This document shows, piece by piece, positions 22,418 through 34,745 of a stretch of 64,000 nt of DNA. The stretch covers positions 4,868,501 through 4,932,500 of the forward strand of contig CM034131.1 of NCBI GenBank assembly GCA_019914995.1, read 5' to 3'. The DNA is from Acanthochlamys bracteata. Taxonomy: Eukaryota > Streptophyta > Magnoliopsida > Pandanales > Velloziaceae. The position numbers and the translations under genes were made by a program. The notes beneath the pieces were generated by a model. That model made no database searches, was not told where the DNA came from, and was given only the letters and a program-made list of their open reading frames with translations. The first letter of the stretch is position 1. Each line of letters begins with the position of its first letter.

Positions 22418-24889
22418 TGTCAAGACCCAAAACTAGACCCTGACCGGCGCTGAACTAAACCGAGTCTAGACAAGGCCAAACTCGGCCTAACCCAGTAAGC
22501 CTGACCCAAAACATCATAAACGGTTCATCAAATATCTCCAAAAATAAATACATAAAATTTCTGCAAAACCTTCCATATAATTTCAAGTGAAAATCTGTAC
22601 CACAATAAATCACTTAATAACGACAAAACAGAACAAATAAACAAAATCATATAAATACTAAAATCAACAAAAATATCTATGGGCTACCGGTAGCCACCGA
22701 CACCTATTACAATCCAAAATAAATTCCATCGTAATACCAAATACAATAAAGTACAAGAAAAGTCAATACCCTTCGAGAATTACAGAGCTAACTACATGCC
22801 AAAAGATTTATCAAATACTCTCCGTACGCTCTCGGTCCAACAATATCGAGTATAATCAGCGCCCGTTAGCTTCTGACCTATCTGGGGGAGGCCAAAGAAG
22901 AGAAAAGAGGGTGAGCCCAGTCTCAGTGAGATAAAACAACAGAATGCCCAATTTAGATAATGCATTAAATAGGCATTATAGTACTATCTACATGAAGCAG
23001 ATGCAACGATAGATCAGATCAGATCAGATTCTACTAAGTCCTGAATCGTCCCATACCGACTCAGTTCTTAGCAGAGATATACGATAATATGAAACAATAT
23101 TATGCGACACTCTCAAGACTATAATACATATACATATATATAGTGCACCCATGCAAGCAAATATATGTAATAATGTATACGGATGCATCAAATGTCATAA
23201 TCATACAAAATAGGCGATCAAGTGAGATCACTTTTCCAATTCACATCATACTATCGGATATATCATACAAGCATACATACGTAATACGTTTATATATATC
23301 AAACCACAGGTAAGCTCGGTGCCCAATATGTCTTGGGACCCACCGGCAAGTAATATCATCATAGCTCGGTGCCCAGTATGTCCTGGGACCCACCGGCGAT
23401 CAATATCTTATAACTCGATGTCAAGTATGTCCTGGGATCCATCGGCTATCCATATATTTCGGTGCCCAGTATATCCTGGGACCCACCGTATCAATATCTT
23501 ATTCAAACATATATAATATAATAGGTTATGACAGTACATACCAATGCAATCCCTAACAAGTAGATGCAATATAATAGGTTTTCATTCAATGAACATGTTA
23601 TGCTCAATGCCTTCAATGCTATCGTGATTATACTTATGCATATATGAAAGGAAAAGTATTGACATGTATATAGCATATTCTCATAATTATGTCATTTAGT
23701 CTACAATATGCAAACATGCTAGTAATAATTATAAACATGATGTGGATTAAATCTAAACATGTACATGCATATGTAGCATGAGGGATAAATCATAATACAT
23801 AACGAGAATGGCAAGGTACGCCAGAATTTTCAAAGAAAATGCTACCTGTGCCGAAAGCCTTAACGTTAATCTAGGAAGAAAATATGGCACGGTAACCCTC
23901 ACCTGTAGTCCAAGCAAGTATTTATATCAACTGTCAACTCTAAGCCGCACCGTCCGAATTCAAGTCATTCATACCGCCTAACGTGCATACGGGCATATTC
24001 AATAATAAGCACGCTAATGAAAGCTAAATTAAATACTTGTAATAAATATCTAACTAAGTTTGAATCCAAGGTTTAATAGCATACGGTGAACTATTCTAGA
24101 ATTTTATTCGTTCAACGGTTTATTCAAATTCCTAATCCACTACACAATAAGTACTAATTAACGAATCCAAGAAGCTTACCGACTAGGCGAGACGATCGGA
24201 TGCTATACGACTTTAATCGGCAACAACTCACGTATTTTCAATCCAACGATTTCCTAAAACGAAATGAATTAATAATTCATCTAACAACAATCTCAAATAC
24301 GCGATGCAAGTATTTTTAACTCACCTAACTAGGTCACCGAAAAGTTCGCCGGATTCCGGCGAGCTAGGGTTCCAGCCAAATGCGTTCAAAACAGTAAAAA
24401 TGAATAATACCGCTAGTAGAATCCGACGGAATGAACGACGAGTTTTGATTTTGTCGCCGGTGGCCGGAATCGACGAAATAACGTTCGGCGGCGAACTCGC
24501 GCGATATCAATCGCCGGAGCTGAAAATCAATGCAATTAAATGAGGGAAAAGGCTTAGCAATTTGAGAGGAATGTTTTTATCTACTTACCTTCGCCGGAAC
24601 GCCGGACAAATTTTAAAAATTTGTCTTGCACGGCGTAGCTCGCCATAATTGATAAGAACTAGCGGAAATGAGAAGAAGGATGACTTGAGAAGATGAAGTG
24701 GAGTGAATATCGCAGGAAAGGGGTTGATTTCACGCCGGAGCAGTGGCGGCTAGGTTAGGGCAGAAAAATGAGGAAGGAAGGAAGAAGAAAGGAAAAAAAA
24801 AAAAAAAACCCTAAGCAAGAGACATTGCATGTAAGGGCCACTATTTCTTTCAATAGCTTCATGCAGCCCACAAGGTTATAGTTATTACA
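22418..24889 (-). mobile_element. Solo LTR of the Tekay-like family
   Basis: A 2,472-bp sequence starting tgtcaagaccc and ending gttattaca, flanked by gtgtt at 22413-22417 and 24890-24894. It is collinear with the LTR at 1494-3808 and has no internal coding, PBS or partner LTR. It is therefore the remnant of LTR-LTR recombination. Removing it and one target copy restores an unbroken reading frame of the host exon across the site. Confidence 0.94.
23312..23505. repeat. Short tandem repeats inside the solo LTR
   Basis: Four degenerate units of 44-50 bp with the core ctcggtgcccagtatgtcc and gggacccaccgg start at about 23315, 23365, 23414 and 23458. The equivalent, more decayed block is at 2220-2410 in the other LTR. 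It is part of the LTR family, not an independent array. Confidence 0.8.
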
Positions 24890-25045
24890 GTGTTGATCAT
24901 GACCATCTTCATTGCATTGTTGCTCCTTGAGACTAAGAATGTACCAATTGAAGAGATGGTGCTAGTGTGGAAGAAGCACTGGTTCTGGGGCAAATACATC
25001 AACGATGAGGATGTACACGTCGGCAGAAAGGTTGTAGTAGTCTAA

Positions 25046-26000
25046 TGATGAAAAACAATTTAAATCTTATTCCATCTATTTCTTTCTTATTCCAACTTAT
25101 GATGACTTCCTTATTCAATACAACTACAAATATAAACTACTTTTCACACTAAATAAAAAGAATTCTAAATAAAAAAAGATATCTAATTTTTGAAAAGTTC
25201 TAAAAAAAAATATATCTAATTTTAAGAAAAAATATTTAGATATATTAAAATACTATACATATATTGACACATGTCAAAACTCTTTTTCAAATTGGTGCAA
25301 ATATATCATCAATGTCAAACTTAAAGTTACTAAGTGAGTCATGAAATATTCTACGTGAACTTTTCATAGTCTAATCTATCGGGCTGGATTGTGTCGATCG
25401 CTCCAGATCGGTTCGGATCGTGCTGATCGGGATGGATCGAATCTTTCTTTCCGAATCGAATCTGTCTATTTAGATCGGATCGAATTGTCTGTTTGAGTCG
25501 ATTTCGATCTGTTTGTCCAGATCGGATCTGGTCAAGCTTGTCTATCCTACTTAGATCGGATCTATTTCTTCGGATCGGATTAGGCTTATATGTCCAAGTC
25601 GAATCGAATCGATCTGTCCCGGTCGGGTCGAACTTATCTATCCTAATCGGATCAAATTGTTTGTTCGGATAAGAACTGATTTGTCGGGTCTATTGAGTCG
25701 AATCTGTCAAGTCTGATCAGATTCGTTTCATATAGGGTTTGATTTGGTATAAGATTGAACCTAGTTTGGTTCAATCTAATATGGTCTATTATAAAATTGA
25801 ACCCAGTCTATTTTAATCTGGTTTGGTTTGGTTCAGTTGAATAAGTTTGAACTAAGTCTAGTACAAATCTGATTCAGTCTGTTTAATCTGGTTCTATCTT
25901 GAGCCAAGTTTGGTTCGATCTGCTATGGTTTAGACTTGATCGATTTCTGTCCTAGTCAACTTCATCGGTCCAATCTAGTTCGATCCAACTAATCAATTTC
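25046..26000. other. Pseudogene flank, then GATC-rich low-complexity tract
   Basis: After AT-rich DNA to about 25370, the sequence becomes a degenerate run of gatcggatc, gatcgaatc and tttggttcaat units with no fixed period. No ORF or terminal repeat is clear. Similar wording occurs inside the hAT-like elements at 43311 and 47770, so it may be the interior of a decayed element. Confidence 0.4.
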
Positions 26001-26559
26001 AGTTGGGTTGGTGGTCTGAATTGTAATCTGATCGGTAGCAACGAGTGGCGATCAATGGTGTTGGATCTGGATTTGACAGGCGCAGGCGGTGAGACGGTGA
26101 GCAGAATCGGTTACAATTGGTGAGTGAATGAGCAGGTTCGATAGATGGCGAGACGATGAGCAAATTCGGCTCGGTTAGGGATTACAGCGGTAGTGGAAGA
26201 AGATTATGAAGGAGATTGGAGGATGGATCTATAAGGGCTCCAGTGATTGATCTTAAACATGGCCAAGGCTGATTGGAGGTCGGAGTACGGTAGCACTAGA
26301 TGACAGCTTTAGACAGCCGATTCTAACGGTATGGTAAGTTTTCATGAAGTTCACAGGCATAACGAGGTAATCCGGCAACGGCATCAAGCAATGAGAGGAG
26401 CAACGGTAAGCAATTGGCGAGCGGCGTTAAGGAGGAAGCGGCGGTTGTCTTTTTCTTTTTTTGTAAAGATTTAATCCTGTTAAATCGTTGTATTTGATCA
26501 AATATTATGGTCTATCCAGAGTTTTTGATCATTGCAATCATACTTCCATGATAGCAAAG

Positions 26560-26860
26560 GAATGGTCTAGTCGGAATCTAACCATCGTAGTCGTCATTTT
26601 CCCATGACGATGATGGATAGATCTGGTCAAAATCTAACCGTCGTAGTCATTATCTTTCACGATGGTGGTGAATATATCTGGTCGTAGTCTAATCATCGGA
26701 GTCATTATCTTCCACGAGGATGGCCGATAGATTTGATCGGAGTATAACCTTCAGAGTTTTTATCTTTCACGACGACGACGAATAAATCTAATCGAAGTCT
26801 AACCGTCGGAATCGTTATCTTTCATGATGACGACTTATAGATTTAGAATTTTACTCTTAT
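26560..26860. repeat. Minisatellite, about 55-bp period, five copies
   Basis: The phrase (c)taaccgtcg-gagtc-ttatctttcacga recurs with unit starts near 26580, 26636, 26691, 26746 and 26801, that is, spacings of 56, 55, 55 and 55 bases. Units differ by several substitutions, so the array is old. Confidence 0.8.
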
Positions 26861-28175
26861 ACCATGATACATAAACTTTAACCAACTTCATAGTCTCAGA
26901 GGGATCTCGTAGTCACTTTGGTTCATTACATCAAATTTCATGTGATATAAAATCCCATATCAATGGAAAGTGAAATTTGTGCAATTGCAATTCTTAACAC
27001 AATTGAATTTTTATAAATTACTAGCTAGGCACTCGGGTTTGTTTAAAAAACAATTAGTCTTTGGTTACTAAATTATTAATGCTTGAAAATAGCACCAATA
27101 TAAGTGTCCTAATCTGCTAAGCTACTTTAAAAAGCTGCATCTTAAGCATCCGTAGTAATAAACAATAGCTTTATATCATTTTTATCTGAATTAACTGTAA
27201 TAGCTAATAACTTAGTAAAATTTTTAGCATAGATATTGTATGCAATCAAGAGGCATATTTGTCTTGCTAGTTAACATAGTATGAATAACAATTTGACGTT
27301 TTTTTGTACGAGGCATACGTATAACCGATAAGATTTCCTATAGTTATTTTTACTGATTTTTTATGCCAATTCAAAATTCTAATCGAACCTGTCACTCTAA
27401 TCTAAACCCACCACATTTACGTCTGGGTTGGAGATTTTGGATAAATACAAAGTTGACTAGTAATTTAAATAAATTTGTATTATATTTTAATATATCAAAA
27501 TATAATTTAATTACTTGTTTTTTTTGTTATTCTTCTCTCTCTCAGTCTCGTCTCTCCCTCTTTGGCTCCATGACGAACTCTGTCCTACTCGAGGACTTTG
27601 AATTTCTCCTCGTCCGCTGTCGGAGTTCCTTCTCTTCTCCCTCCATTGTGTTCATTACTGATGCGCGAGTGATCACAGCCGCAATTAAGCCCGCTATAAG
27701 GACAACAACTTAGGTGCTGTCGTTTCAATATTCACCCCTAATAAATAGCAATTCTCTTGTCCTCCATCTTTTTATTTTTATGTAGTCAATTTCTCCAACT
27801 CTTATACCGATCTTAGCCGCAATCGTACTACTACAAGCCGACAACCGTTTTAGTGAAATTCATGTGAATTTGGAGATTAATTATGTTCTTACGTTTAAGA
27901 CTTGAAAAGAAAACAATCTTTAATGGCTTTACTTTATGAAAATATGAGACTTTTTTTTTGTTTTTTTGCATTAAATCTATGTGAGTGTGGACGTTAAGTT
28001 GTGCTTAAATTCAAAGATATGAACAAAAATAATTTGTGATGGCAATTATTTTGGAAAATATGAGTTCTCGTTTTCTCTCCGTCTCTCTTTCTCATGGTAG
28101 TATATGAATGATGTAAAGATGCGAATTCTTATTAGAAATTATTTATGCAAGTCCAACCAATCAACATCTCAATTG
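26861..28175. other. Intergenic, no gene seen
   Basis: Mixed AT-rich DNA with a CT-rich patch around 27530-27640. A 116-codon open frame at 27363-27713 shows no recognisable domain and changes composition half way, so I do not call it a gene. Confidence 0.5.
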
Positions 28176-28183
28176 ATTCTAAT

Positions 28184-28677
28184 TAGGGGTGACAATATGT
28201 GACCGATCTGCGAATCCAATCAGAATTTGACCAATTTAAATCGGGTGGTGGTTTGATTTTAATTAGATTCGGATCAGTTTTAGGTCAATCTAAAATTATA
28301 GTAAATTAAATGAGTTCGGATGAGATTGATCTAAAATTGATCAATTTAATCTATATAATTATTTGTGTAGCATATATTATTTAATAATTAAAAAATATTT
28401 AGAATAATGATATTAGATTTTAATTTAATTTATATTTTTTCAAATTTATTATATTTTGATTAATTTTTTATTTAATTTATAGATCTAAATTAATATTTTC
28501 TTATTTTGGATATGATACCTAATAAATTTTACCTATTATATATTGAAATTAATTTTTGTAGTTTTTGATTTAATAATTTTGATATTAATATACAGGTTAG
28601 ATAAAGATTAAATAATTTTGACTCGATTATTATATAGATCGATTAGAATCTGCTCGTAACTCATATTGTTATCCCTA
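28184..28677. mobile_element. hAT-like MITE
   Basis: The ends taggggtgacaatatg and cat attgttatccc ta form imperfect inverted repeats. The flanks attctaat (28176-28183) and attctgat (28678-28685) are an 8-bp duplication with one mismatch, as expected for hAT elements. The interior is AT-rich and non-coding. Confidence 0.7.
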
Positions 28678-29833
28678 ATTCTGATTTCTGTGAGACATGG
28701 TTAAGGTTACTATCTTGCAATATTGTGAACTAGTTTAGAAAATTTTGGTGCAGGACTCCGTGAGATAAAAATGTTAAGTAGTTCTGATCCATATGAACTC
28801 TATATATACTTTCTGCACTTTGATTTAAGGAGGCGTTTAGTTCATTCTTTGTAATGTTATTAAGAAAATTTTGAATTTCAGGAATATTAATTTCTAGGAA
28901 TATGAAACATGAAAATATTATATTATCACGGTTGGTCCACTTTTTACAAAATAATCAAATTATCGAAAATGTTGCATTTTCATGTTTAGTTTGGATTTCA
29001 ACATTCCTGACAATTTTTTAGTGTTTTATTAAAGTATCCTATATTTGTATCTACAACCAAGAAAAAAAAAGAAGAAAAACTTACCACCTATGCTTTGGAT
29101 TGTTTAGCAAACTTTTTATTCTTACTAATTTTTAATTCTGCTAAACTATTCTTTATTTGTAATTAACAAAGATGAGAAAGTTTCAAGTTTCTTTTCCCAT
29201 TTCTTCGCTGACCCATCATGCAAAAAGTAGGCCGTTAGAGTGAGTTCTGATTTTGTTATCCCTAATTCTGATTTCTGTGAGACATGGTTAAGGTTACTAT
29301 CTTGCAATATTGTGAACTAGTTTAGAAAATTTTGGTGCAGGACTCCGTGAGATAAAAATGTTAAGTAGTTCTGATCCATATGAACTCTATATATACTTTC
29401 TGCACTTTGATTTAAGGAGGCGTTTAGTTCATTCTTTGTAATGTTATTAAGAAAATTTTGAATTTCAGGAATATTAATTTCTAGGAATATGAAACATGAA
29501 AATATTATATTATCACGGTTGGTCCACTTTTTACAAAATAATTAAATTATCGAAAATGTTGCATTTTCATGTTTAGTTTGGATTTCAACATTCCTGACAA
29601 TTTTTTAGTGTTTTATTAAAGTATCCTATATTTGTATCTACAACCAAGAAAAAAAAAGAAGAAAAACTTACCACCTATGCTTTGGATTGTTTAGCAAACT
29701 TTTTATTCTTACTAATTTTTAATTCTGCTAAACTATTCTTTATTTGTATTAACAAAGATGAGAAAGTTTCAAGTTTCTTTTCCCATTTCTTCGCTGACCC
29801 ATCATGCAAAAAGTAGGCCGTTAGAGTGAGTTC
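28666..29833. repeat. Direct tandem duplication, 587-bp unit
   Basis: 28666-29247 is repeated at 29253-29833, starting with ttgttatccctaattctg. I see only two differences by eye: a c/t change in the aaaataat(c/t)aaatta segment and loss of one a in tttgta(a)ttaac. The unit includes the last 12 bp of the hAT-like MITE plus flanking DNA, so the duplication is younger than the MITE. It contains no gene. Confidence 0.95.
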
Positions 29834-30633
29834 ACCCGCCCCCCGCTCCTTCGGTTGATGATGACGATGAAGAGATTTTAACCGTCCGTGACCTTCGATA
29901 AAAAGAATGTGTATGTAGCTCTAGCATTCTCTTCTTTACTGTTAGTATAAATTTGTTTTTCATTTCTTATTCTAGATTCTAATGTGCTTGTATTTCTTAA
30001 ATAGAAACTATTCCAAAGTATTTATGGTGATAGCTTTCTTACTTAATATTATTGCGAAGTAATTTATAGGATGGACTTTGATCTTATGCGCAATTCATGA
30101 TTCTTAAGATGTTTGGGTGTTTCTTAATCTTAGATAGGTAGATATCTGTGCTGGAATAGACGGAGGACGTTTTGTGATTGCATAACCATCAGATTCTTGG
30201 CAATGGAGTATTAGAATGAATCTCAATATTAACAAATCTTACAAAATAATGTTTCATTTTAAAAATTGAAGTGAAGAATGCAATACAAATTTTCGGTTGT
30301 TATAAATTATTTTTACGTTAGCGTAGATGTAATCTTAACAATATTATTGTTATCTGTATATAGTTGGGAGTTGATTCTTATTTATCTAAACTTATTATAT
30401 TATATACTTGTATGAAATATTTGAAAATAATGTAATTGAATAGTAAACTAATCATTTTTATTATTAAATAAATTAATCTGATTTTTTTATTTATTAAATG
30501 AGTTGAATTCTGTTGATGACTATGATGCATTATATGGTTGGATAGAATTGAACAATTTCAAATATTAAATAGTTAATCTAATTCCATCCTACTAATTTAA
30601 ATTGTCACATTTAGCTCAGCCTATTTTTATAGG
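29834..30633. other. Intergenic, no gene seen
   Basis: AT-rich DNA without a recognisable ORF, RNA gene or repeat structure. Confidence 0.5.
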
Positions 30634-30890
30634 AGGCGTTTGGAAGTGCTTATGAAATAGAGCTTTTTTGAAATAGAAGATATTTTTGTCTTTTTTGAGA
30701 AACGAGTTTTATTTTTTTATTTCCAAAAAATAATAAAAATATGCAATAAAAATATCTCACTCCGTAGAATTTTTCTATACTTTTTAAATTTTTAAATAAA
30801 TTTTTTATATACTTATAAAATATGTATTGAAAAACGTGAAAGAAAGAAAAATTGATAAGCAGTTTTTTATAAGCTGCGCCAAATGCACCC
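30634..30890. mobile_element. Small AT-rich MITE-like element
   Basis: The left end ggcgtttggaagtgcttat and the right end, read inverted as gtgcatttggcgcagcttat, form an imperfect terminal inverted repeat around an AT-rich core. The layout is like 4821-5075. No exact target duplication was found. Confidence 0.5.
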
Positions 30891-31299
30891 ATAGACACTT
30901 CTCAGAAATTAAAAGTAAAATAAAAATATAAGAAAAAGGTTCATGGGAAAACATGTCAAGAGGACTATGTATTTGTACAAAGTCACCAACTTTGTTCAAT
31001 CTAATTTAGGATTCAAGCCTAATCTCTCAGTCGCTAGTGTTAATGACGATGTCATTGAACAGTCTCTAATAACTAGCAATATGAACATTCAAACCTCACC
31101 CAATAGAAGAAGATTCTCAATTGCTGTAGTGCCAGTTTGCCATCGGCAAATGGAAAGCACTAGTCACAATCTGGAGGGACCAAATCCTGCAGCAAGTAGT
31201 TTGAAGGCTACAAAAAGTAATTGGCATTGTCTTCAAGTAGAGCGAGTCCACTTTAGCTGACTGAAATCTGTGCGGACAGATTTTGATTATAGATTGACA
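30891..31299. other. Unrecognised stretch with a 105-codon frame
   Basis: A plus-strand frame at 30943-31260 has balanced composition and includes SPNRRRFSIAVVPVC and HNLEGPNPAASSLKA. I do not recognise it. With no promoter or partner exon visible it could be chance or a gene remnant. Confidence 0.25.
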
Positions 31300-32775
31300 G
31301 AAAGAGGAGAGCTAAAATTCTGACGTTTGCAAACCGGTAGTAGTCAAGAGCACGAATAAGAAGATTTCAATTTCAATTATGGGAAACAAGGACATAAACA
31401 TATAAAATGGTTGTTTTGCAAAAGCAGAATCCTAACTGCGTTCCCAAATTGGGGTACCCTCTTACATGATGAACTCACTCAACGAAAGGTGAAAAGTTGA
31501 GTTCTATTTGTGAAGAATTGGTTGATGCGCAATGTCAGCTTAAACTTAGAATGATCTTTGCTTGCAGAATTAGGGCTCTCATTCGGTTGTAGCAACTTCT
31601 TGACCTCGTCGTACCAAAAAGAAAGCACGCAATTCGTAGTGCAGAAGCTTTTAGGGACCCATATTTTTGTCCCGCAGCCTGGAACATGTGGGCTTCCAGC
31701 ATTCCAGGTTCACCATGTTTTCTAGCTCTTACCCTGCCCACTTTGACCAGCTGAAGCCGCAAACAATATGGAAATCATAGACAATAATAAACCGTCCCTT
31801 TTTTTCGATAAAGACTAGCCTCAGCCGTCTTTAGCTTTTGATTCTTTGGCTATAAAGAAGACTTCTTTTTATAAAGCGCAGGTGTCGAACGAGGCCAAGC
31901 TACAAATATAGTTACTGATTTTAGTGCCGGTGGTCTTTTTCAGTCAATCTAACTATTTTGATTATGGTTCCGATTCAACAAATAGAGACTACCTCATAGT
32001 TGAGCGAGGGGAATGGGTAAAGTCAAAGTGTTTAAATAGAAAAGGGCGGTCGCGATTGATAGCTTCCATTCTTTGAGTTCCCGATTTTTTTGAAGTCTTT
32101 GTAGAAGTAAGCCAGCTATCCTACGTCAGGCTAGGACTTTTTTTTTTATCCTCATCTTCAAAAGGTATCCTTGGGGGAAAGCTTAGTCCCTTGAAACTCT
32201 CCTAGCTGTATAATGTTGTTTATTCGGAAGCAGCCGATTCTCGTACCGGAACCGGAAGAAAGTCTGGTTGTTTCCGGAACTGGAATAAAGTTGGCATGAG
32301 TTCTATTGAATCGAAGCTAAAATCAAAGCCCATAGTTCTGCCGATTCAAGATGGATGGAATAAAGTTTCGCTATCTCATCCATTTGAGAAAGTTTTAGAG
32401 TTGGGATATAAAGACTGATCATCAAATATTTTTTTTATTTTGGAAAGCAACCGAAGGAAAAACTGCAAGCAGGTGTGTATTAGCAAGCGCAACTCGTCTT
32501 ACCAATCGCTATCGGAAAAGAACACAAGCAGGAATAGTCAAGCAATCGAAAAGGCACGACCATTAAAAAAAAAAAGAAATAGGCATGCATCGCCGTCTTC
32601 AGAACCATCAGAGCCTTCGACCAAGTTTCCTTGAGGACTCTTTGTTTCGGGACAGAGCCACGACGAAGAAGTTTCGGGAGTTACGAAGGAAGCTTCAGAC
32701 TCTTCAAATCATGAGTAGTGAAAGCCAATTTCAAAAGGCTGGCTATCCGCCACCCCACTGGCATTATTCTTAGAC
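31300..32775. other. Probable insertion of organellar (mitochondrial) DNA
   Basis: Composition rises to roughly balanced GC here and the local style (tcgtcgtaccaaaaagaaag, agtaagccagctatcc, tagaaaagggcggtcgcg) resembles angiosperm mitochondrial spacer DNA rather than the AT-rich nuclear flanks. Several short frames (31535-31762 minus, 32440-32773 plus) have no nuclear family that I know. This is inference from composition and wording; the borders are approximate. Confidence 0.4.
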
Positions 32776-33183
32776 TTTTTATATTTCAAATTAGCATAAC
32801 TTAAGATTTTATATCATGCTCATTTTTTTGAATTGTTTTGAGCGTATGTACTGGAAATGAAGGAAGTAATTTTCAACTAACTTTAGACTTGCATATGTTT
32901 TACGTCAGCCTTCAATTATGAGGCTATTTGACAGTCCGTTTTAAATTCATTTCCAAATTAAATTGCACAACATATAGTCTCATATGCAAAAAAAAATTTA
33001 TTTTAAAACTAGTTTTATAAAATTTGGATCAATACAAAATAAAATTTATATTATAAAACTTTTATAAACATAAATTTAATTTTTAAGTAAAAAAATAAAA
33101 CTTATATTTTAAAAGTTTCAAATTAATTTTATTTTAAAATTTTTTATTTTAAGCATTTCTAAGCAATCCCTATTATAATCACC
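32776..33183. other. AT-rich intergenic DNA
   Basis: No ORF, RNA gene or terminal repeat seen. Confidence 0.5.
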
Positions 33184-33867
33184 TTAACGGTGTGTTTAGA
33201 TGAAGAGTTCATAAACAGAAAGAAGTAGAAGTGGAAGAAGGGATAGGAAAGAAAGAAAAAAGAAGGGAAGAAAAAAATTTTGATAGTGTTTGGATAAATT
33301 AGTAAAGGAAAATAAGCGTAAGAGTAAATTGTGTTTGGATTAGAAGAGTAATAGAAGAGAAAATATGAGTTAAAAAACAAAAATATCCTTTTTACTTATA
33401 TAAGTTTGTATAATAATTATGCTTATTATTTTATTTGTAAATATGTTTGCCTCATAAATTTATATAAAATTTATATCATTTTGAAATTATTGAATACATA
33501 TTTATTTCTATAGTTGTTTATAAAAAAAAAATTATTTTCTTGATGAAAATAATAATATGTGCATATGATAGGAATCAAAACATTCTGTCTTTATCTAGAG
33601 TTTGTTAAATTGTCAAGAGAAATTTAAAGTTTGCATCAGAAGAAATACATACCAAAATCAAAATAAGGGTGGTTTAGAAAAATACAATTTTCAACAAGAA
33701 TGAAGCTCAAATTTTATCTATGTAAAAAATTGATATTATAATTAAAAAAAATCCAACCATAGACATTCAATATAAGCAGCAGCAAAATTTATGCAGTTTA
33801 TCAACATAAGATGCACATTGAAAACTAACAGAAGAGATCACATAAGGATCAGATATATCAACAGTAC

Positions 33868-33983
33868 TTGTTGCCTGATATCACAAAAATCTGCACCTTT
33901 CTTCTCATATCTGCAGTTTTCGCGGCCTCTCTCAACCTCCTTCTCATAAGAGTGAAGTTCCTTAACAATGCGCTTGCAAGTAC
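33868..33983 (-). pseudogene. Captured exon of tubulin-folding cofactor A (TBCA, KIESEL-type)
   Basis: On the minus strand the bases read TCKRIVKELHSYEKEVE, then, across small indels, a stretch that aligns with EAAKTADMK-KGADPYDLKQQ of plant TBCA. The exon is bounded by a plausible acceptor (CACAG) and donor (CAACAA then GTACTG), so intron flanks came along and this is DNA-level capture rather than a retrocopy. TBCA binds beta-tubulin during folding and is about 110 residues long; only one internal exon is here. Two compensating small deletions change the middle part (GRENCRYEKK in frame). No other TBCA exon is visible in the element. Confidence 0.8.
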
Positions 33984-34179
33984 CTGTGTCATCCATCAAT
34001 GGTTATTGTTGCCAAAAATCTATCATTTCTCTACAAAGAAAAAACATCACAGCTTTATCATACTGTACTAATCAATTACATTGATCCTCAACAAAATTCA
34101 AAAACAAACTGAATCGTTTGAGCATAGCGGTAATCATTAGCAACAAAAGCTAGAATCTATCCTTCCAATCGTCTGAAAT

Positions 34180-34745
34180 CTACCCAATTACCGCGGCGGC
34201 GTAGAGACGATGCAAGGGCAGCAGCCATAAGAAACAGCAGGATCAGCGGCGGCTGTCACGACCACGAAAAGCTCGCCGTCTTATGAGGCGTCGATTTTTA
34301 ACATAAGCAGCACTGCGTCGAGCAGCGGCGCCGATGTATCGAGCACGAACACGGTTATCTGAGAGGAAACAAAGCAACACACAGCCGGCAGCGTTTTGGA
34401 GTAGCAGCAGGGCCCTAGAGCAGCGACGATGCGCAAGCAACGGCGTTGAGGAGAAAGAAATGGCAATTGCGAAGAGCAGCTACACGTCGCTGTTCCAAGC
34501 AGTGGTTGATCTCGAGGAGTGGCAGTGTTGATCGCGAGCAACGACGTTGAGAACGAAGGAACAGCAGTGGCTCGTGGCGACGATTGCTGTGGTGAGGAAG
34601 GAGATACAGCAGCAAAGACCGGTCGCTGACGAACGGGAGCGAGAGATAGCGCGGAGAGCGCAAGAGCGAGCTGGAGCGATGATGCGAGGGCAGGAATGAG
34701 AAAATTCTAGTGCCACCAAGCGTTGCCGATTCTGTCTCCCCCATT
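34180..34745. other. GC-rich block inside the TIR element
   Basis: A GC-rich island of gcagcgg and agcgacga words, unlike the surrounding DNA. Overlapping frames exist on both strands (for example 34744-34415 minus, 109 codons, Ser/Arg/Leu-rich) but no domain is recognisable. It may be captured 5'-UTR or exon DNA of another gene. Confidence 0.3.

Larger units (their letters stand above)
21625..25045 (+). pseudogene. STP-type monosaccharide transporter pseudogene, split by a solo LTR
   Basis: Coding remnants match the C-terminal two thirds of the intact gene at 37837-41418. Exon-3 remnant (to 22005) includes [37 protein letters not shown] and [19 protein letters not shown] 110-bp intron (22006-22115, gt-ag) sits at the same place as in the intact gene. 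The last exon (22116-22417) carries [18 protein letters not shown] and SEIFP, is cut by the solo LTR, and resumes at 24895 to a stop at 25043-25045 with [10 protein letters not shown] and KKHWFWGKY. Lesions: a 5-bp duplication near 21680, TAG at 22143-22145, a +1 shift near 22282 and a -1 shift near 22387. The 5' exons are missing; the gypsy LTR abuts the remnant. Confidence 0.9.

Noticed and set aside
23312..23505. Regular repeats with spacers that look like a CRISPR array
   Set aside because: They are degenerate, lie in a plant LTR, recur in the other LTR of the same family, and no cas-like genes exist here.
27363..27713. 116-codon plus-strand frame
   Set aside because: No recognisable domain, and composition changes sharply within it; probably chance.
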